From: Spirochaetota bacterium
GTDB lineage: Bacteria; Spirochaetota; B62-G9
Assembly (NCBI GenBank): GCA_026990615.1
Contig: JALXDB010000128.1
Span: 1-7,401 of the forward strand
DNA: 7,401 nucleotides
Reading direction: 5' to 3'
Below, piece by piece: positions 5,535 to 7,401 of the stretch; positions within the stretch are counted from its first letter, which is position 1, and every line of letters starts with the position of its first letter. The notes below the pieces were generated by a model that saw only the letters and a program-made list of their open reading frames with translations, made no database searches and was not told the DNA's origin. Made by a program: the position numbers and the translations under genes.

Positions 5535-5563
5535 AACATAATATTTTGATTAAAATCAGCCAA
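5535..5563 (-). promoter_or_regulatory. Possible promoter for the TlpA-like gene
   Basis: On the minus strand TTGGCT (5563-5558) is 17 nt from TATGTT (5540-5535); each matches its consensus at 4/6. The spacer contains the inverted repeat ATTTT-AATC-AAAAT. The gene could equally be read from upstream as part of one transcript with the metallopeptidase gene, since no terminator separates them. Low confidence. Confidence 0.3.
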
Positions 5564-5587
5564 TTGTAAATTTTTCTTCAGCAGTTT

Positions 5588-6412
5588 TTATTTAAGAATT
5601 TCCTTTATCCTTTCAACCATTGCCACTTCAGATTTGATAAGTTTGGTAAAGTCCAGCTCTTCTCTGCTCTCATTGACGAGTTTTTTTACTATCATATAAC
5701 CTATATAGTAGCCTGCCCTCGGGTAGAACCTTTCAGATACTCCATGAAAAATATCTTCATTAATTATAAAATTCCTGCCGGCTATCTCTTTAATATATTG
5801 TTCAAGCTTCTCGTTTAAAAGATTAAGGCTTCTTCTGTCCATAAACAGATACTCCCACGGCATATAGTGACCGTACACTTTCTCAGAAAATAGTATAGCC
5901 ATACCCTCTCTTACCAATCTGTGCAGAAGATCACCCGGGGATTCTCCATTCAGCACATTTTGAACAAAATGGCAGTATTCATGAGCCAAAAGCAGTGGAT
6001 AGCTTTTAAAGTTATGGAATCTCTCAAGACCAACAGCTATAACAAACCTGTTGTTAAACTTCAAAACAAAGGCATCGGGGCTGAAAAATCCTATATACAG
6101 GTAAATATTGCAAATCTCAGGTATATACAAAAGTTGCCTGCAGTCATTAATAATCTGCCTGGTACTGCTGTCAATATCGAAGGTTTTCAGTGAGGCTTCA
6201 AGGTCGGAATAATCCCCCTTTTTAATCGATAACACACGCTCTTTGATTAAGCTTAACGTGTATCCCTGATATTTAAACCACACATTTGAGAGAAAATCTT
6301 TATACTTGTTGTAATAGTACTCTTTAAAACTATGCCATAAATTCTTTTCTATCCTCGTAGCCCTTAAAAATCGAAAAAAATCTCTATAGAGATGATATAT
6401 CTTCAATACCAC
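5588..6412 (-). CDS. Predicted zinc metallopeptidase with HExxH motif (DUF2268/gluzincin-like)
   Basis: Not a protein I can name. The 274 residues contain LLLAHEYCHFVQ (140-151): the HExxH zinc motif with His144, Glu145 and His148. The strand-helix REGMAILFSEKV (168-179) then supplies a likely third zinc ligand, Glu169, 21 residues after the second His. That arrangement (HEYxH, then EGxAxxxSE, then PWE, then a YxxGYxIVKKL helix at 236-245) resembles DUF2268-type predicted proteases. The first 100 residues are rich in Tyr, Phe and Lys and have no recognisable domain. There is no signal peptide, lipobox or membrane helix, so it is probably cytoplasmic. Start: GTG at 6412, sharing one base with the TAG stop of the radical SAM gene (TAGTG), with AAGGGG only 2 nt upstream. 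An in-frame TTG two codons later has better spacing (8 nt), so the true start may be there. Either way it is translationally coupled to the upstream gene. Confidence 0.88.
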   Translation of the reverse strand: MVLKIYHLYRDFFRFLRATRIEKNLWHSFKEYYYNKYKDFLSNVWFKYQGYTLSLIKERVLSIKKGDYSDLEASLKTFDIDSSTRQIINDCRQLLYIPEICNIYLYIGFFSPDAFVLKFNNRFVIAVGLERFHNFKSYPLLLAHEYCHFVQNVLNGESPGDLLHRLVREGMAILFSEKVYGHYMPWEYLFMDRRSLNLLNEKLEQYIKEIAGRNFIINEDIFHGVSERFYPRAGYYIGYMIVKKLVNESREELDFTKLIKSEVAMVERIKEILK

Positions 6413-7368
6413 TACCCCTTATTTCCACTTTTTACCCCGCCCGTTTTAATGCCTGGATAGAGTATTCCCTGATAACTTTTTCTCTCTTTAAAAGTGTTGT
6501 TTATATATTCTATAGCCCTTGATTTATTTAAAACCCACTCCGGTGCAATAAGAAACTCCCTATCCGTTTCTGCAATTAATCTCTGAACAACCACATCTGG
6601 AGGCAAAAGCTCAAGAAAATCGACCGCCAGACTGGCATATTCTTCAAGCTCAAGAGCTCTAACCTTCCCCTTCATGTACCACTTCTCCATCAGGGTTCCC
6701 TTCACAATGTTAAGATTATGCAGTTTTATCCCATCTATTGGCAGTTCAGACAAAAAACGGGCTGTGTTAACAATATCCTCTCTATCTTCACCGGGAAGTC
6801 CTATTATCACATGAGCAGACACCAAAATTCCGTACTTTTTGGTCTGCAGTACGGCTTTTTCGAACACATCTACATCGTGTCCCCGTCTTATTAATTTTAA
6901 GGTTTCAGATTTTGCACTCTGAAGTCCGTATTCAATCCATACATCGAGACCCATCTCCCTGTACTCCGCTATCATTTTTAATTTTTCTTCATCTATGCAG
7001 TCCGGCCTCGTGCCAATGGCAATTGCAACAAAATCTGAATCATCCCGAACCACCGAATCGTATATCCTCTTCAACTCGTTTATTGGAGCATACGTATTTG
7101 TATAGGCCTGAAAATAAGCGATAAACCTGTTTGCACCGTACCGCCTTCTAATCCTCTCTTTTCCCTCACGGACCTGCTCATTTAGCGTTTTTCTCGCAAG
7201 ATGTCTATCCCACGAACCGTACGGTGAACAGTATGCACAACCGCCTCTCCCCAGAGTCCCATCCCTGTTGGGGCATGTAAAACCGGCATCAATGGAAATA
7301 CGAAAAACCTTCTCACCATATCTATCCTTAAGGTAAGATGAAAAACTCCTGTAGTATCTCAACTCCAC
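6412..7368 (-). CDS. yhcC: YhcC-type (TIGR01212) radical SAM protein
   Basis: A cytoplasmic 4Fe-4S radical SAM enzyme of the Elp3/MiaB-like group. The family is widespread, but its reaction is not established to my knowledge. The 318 residues show the family's unusual spacing CX11CX2C: FTCPNRDGTLGRGGCAYC, with Cys32, Cys44 and Cys47. Other hallmarks are AYFQAYTNTYAP (84-95), IGTRPDC (118-124), EYGLQS (146-151), RGHD (162-165), VIIGLPGE (187-194) and DGIKLHNLNIVKGT (212-225), all close to E. coli YhcC. Start: GTG at 7368, just after GGAGA. The frame stays open to the right edge of the window, but the first cysteine at residue 32 matches the E. coli protein (33), so this start, or the in-frame TTG two codons later with better spacing from GGAGAG, is reasonable. 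Its stop overlaps the metallopeptidase start. Its promoter lies outside the window. Confidence 0.95.
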   Translation of the reverse strand: MELRYYRSFSSYLKDRYGEKVFRISIDAGFTCPNRDGTLGRGGCAYCSPYGSWDRHLARKTLNEQVREGKERIRRRYGANRFIAYFQAYTNTYAPINELKRIYDSVVRDDSDFVAIAIGTRPDCIDEEKLKMIAEYREMGLDVWIEYGLQSAKSETLKLIRRGHDVDVFEKAVLQTKKYGILVSAHVIIGLPGEDREDIVNTARFLSELPIDGIKLHNLNIVKGTLMEKWYMKGKVRALELEEYASLAVDFLELLPPDVVVQRLIAETDREFLIAPEWVLNKSRAIEYINNTFKERKSYQGILYPGIKTGGVKSGNKG

Positions 7369-7401
7369 TCTCCATGCAATATCAAAAATGAGTAAATTGA
7401 T

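Noticed and set aside
5921..6193. 90-codon plus-strand open frame opposite the metallopeptidase gene
   Set aside because: It lies wholly antisense to a protein with a clear HExxH motif and has no family features; a shadow frame. The same holds for the other plus-strand frames opposite tctC, ppx, the CYTH-like gene, the TlpA-like gene and yhcC.
1..7401. tRNA, rRNA, CRISPR array, insertion sequence or phage attachment site
   Set aside because: None seen: no cloverleaf, no regularly spaced direct repeats, no transposase or integrase, and no flanking target duplications by eye.

Overview
Every recognisable gene in this window lies on the minus strand, so the region reads from the right end (7401) to the left end (1). 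The DNA is AT-rich, particularly between genes. Ribosome binding sites are strong AGGAGG-type, GTG starts occur, and two proteins carry Sec signal peptides. Together with a tripartite tricarboxylate transporter and a periplasmic TlpA-type thioredoxin, this points to a low-to-moderate-GC Gram-negative bacterium with a periplasm. A Deferribacterota-like anaerobe would fit, but that is a guess: nothing here fixes the taxon.

In transcription order: (1) 7368-6412, a YhcC/TIGR01212-type radical SAM protein. Its stop codon overlaps the start of (2) 6412-5588, a predicted HExxH zinc metallopeptidase. (3) 5499-4966 is a secreted or membrane-tethered TlpA/ResA-like thiol-disulfide oxidoreductase. (4) 4965-4461 is a 505-bp AT-rich stretch without genes, containing a compact GC-rich inverted-repeat element and a good extended -10 promoter for the next gene. 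(5) 4460-3831 is a YihX-like HAD phosphatase. (6) 3830-3551 is an AT-rich spacer with a sigma70-type promoter buried in inverted repeats. (7) A tightly packed run follows: a 193-194-aa protein with CYTH-like features (3547-2966), a Ppx/GppA exopolyphosphatase-family protein (2956-2039), and the tripartite tricarboxylate transporter genes tctC (1993-1025), tctB (949-392) and tctA (361 to the left edge, incomplete).

The transporter works as a unit: TctC captures a carboxylate in the periplasm, and TctB plus TctA form the membrane permease. A strong hairpin between tctC and tctB could make the binding protein more abundant than the membrane parts. The CYTH-like gene and ppx look translationally coupled, because the ppx Shine-Dalgarno overlaps the upstream stop codon. 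This suggests a small polyphosphate or phosphoanhydride module. Its position directly ahead of the transporter genes is unusual and may or may not be functional.

Most of the window is ordinary housekeeping and accessory content. The items most worth a second look are the CYTH-like/Ppx pair, the intergenic element at 4571-4642 with mutually exclusive pairings, the operator-like repeats over the promoter near 3650-3720, and the uncharacterised metallopeptidase. No tRNA, rRNA, insertion sequence, CRISPR array or phage feature was seen.
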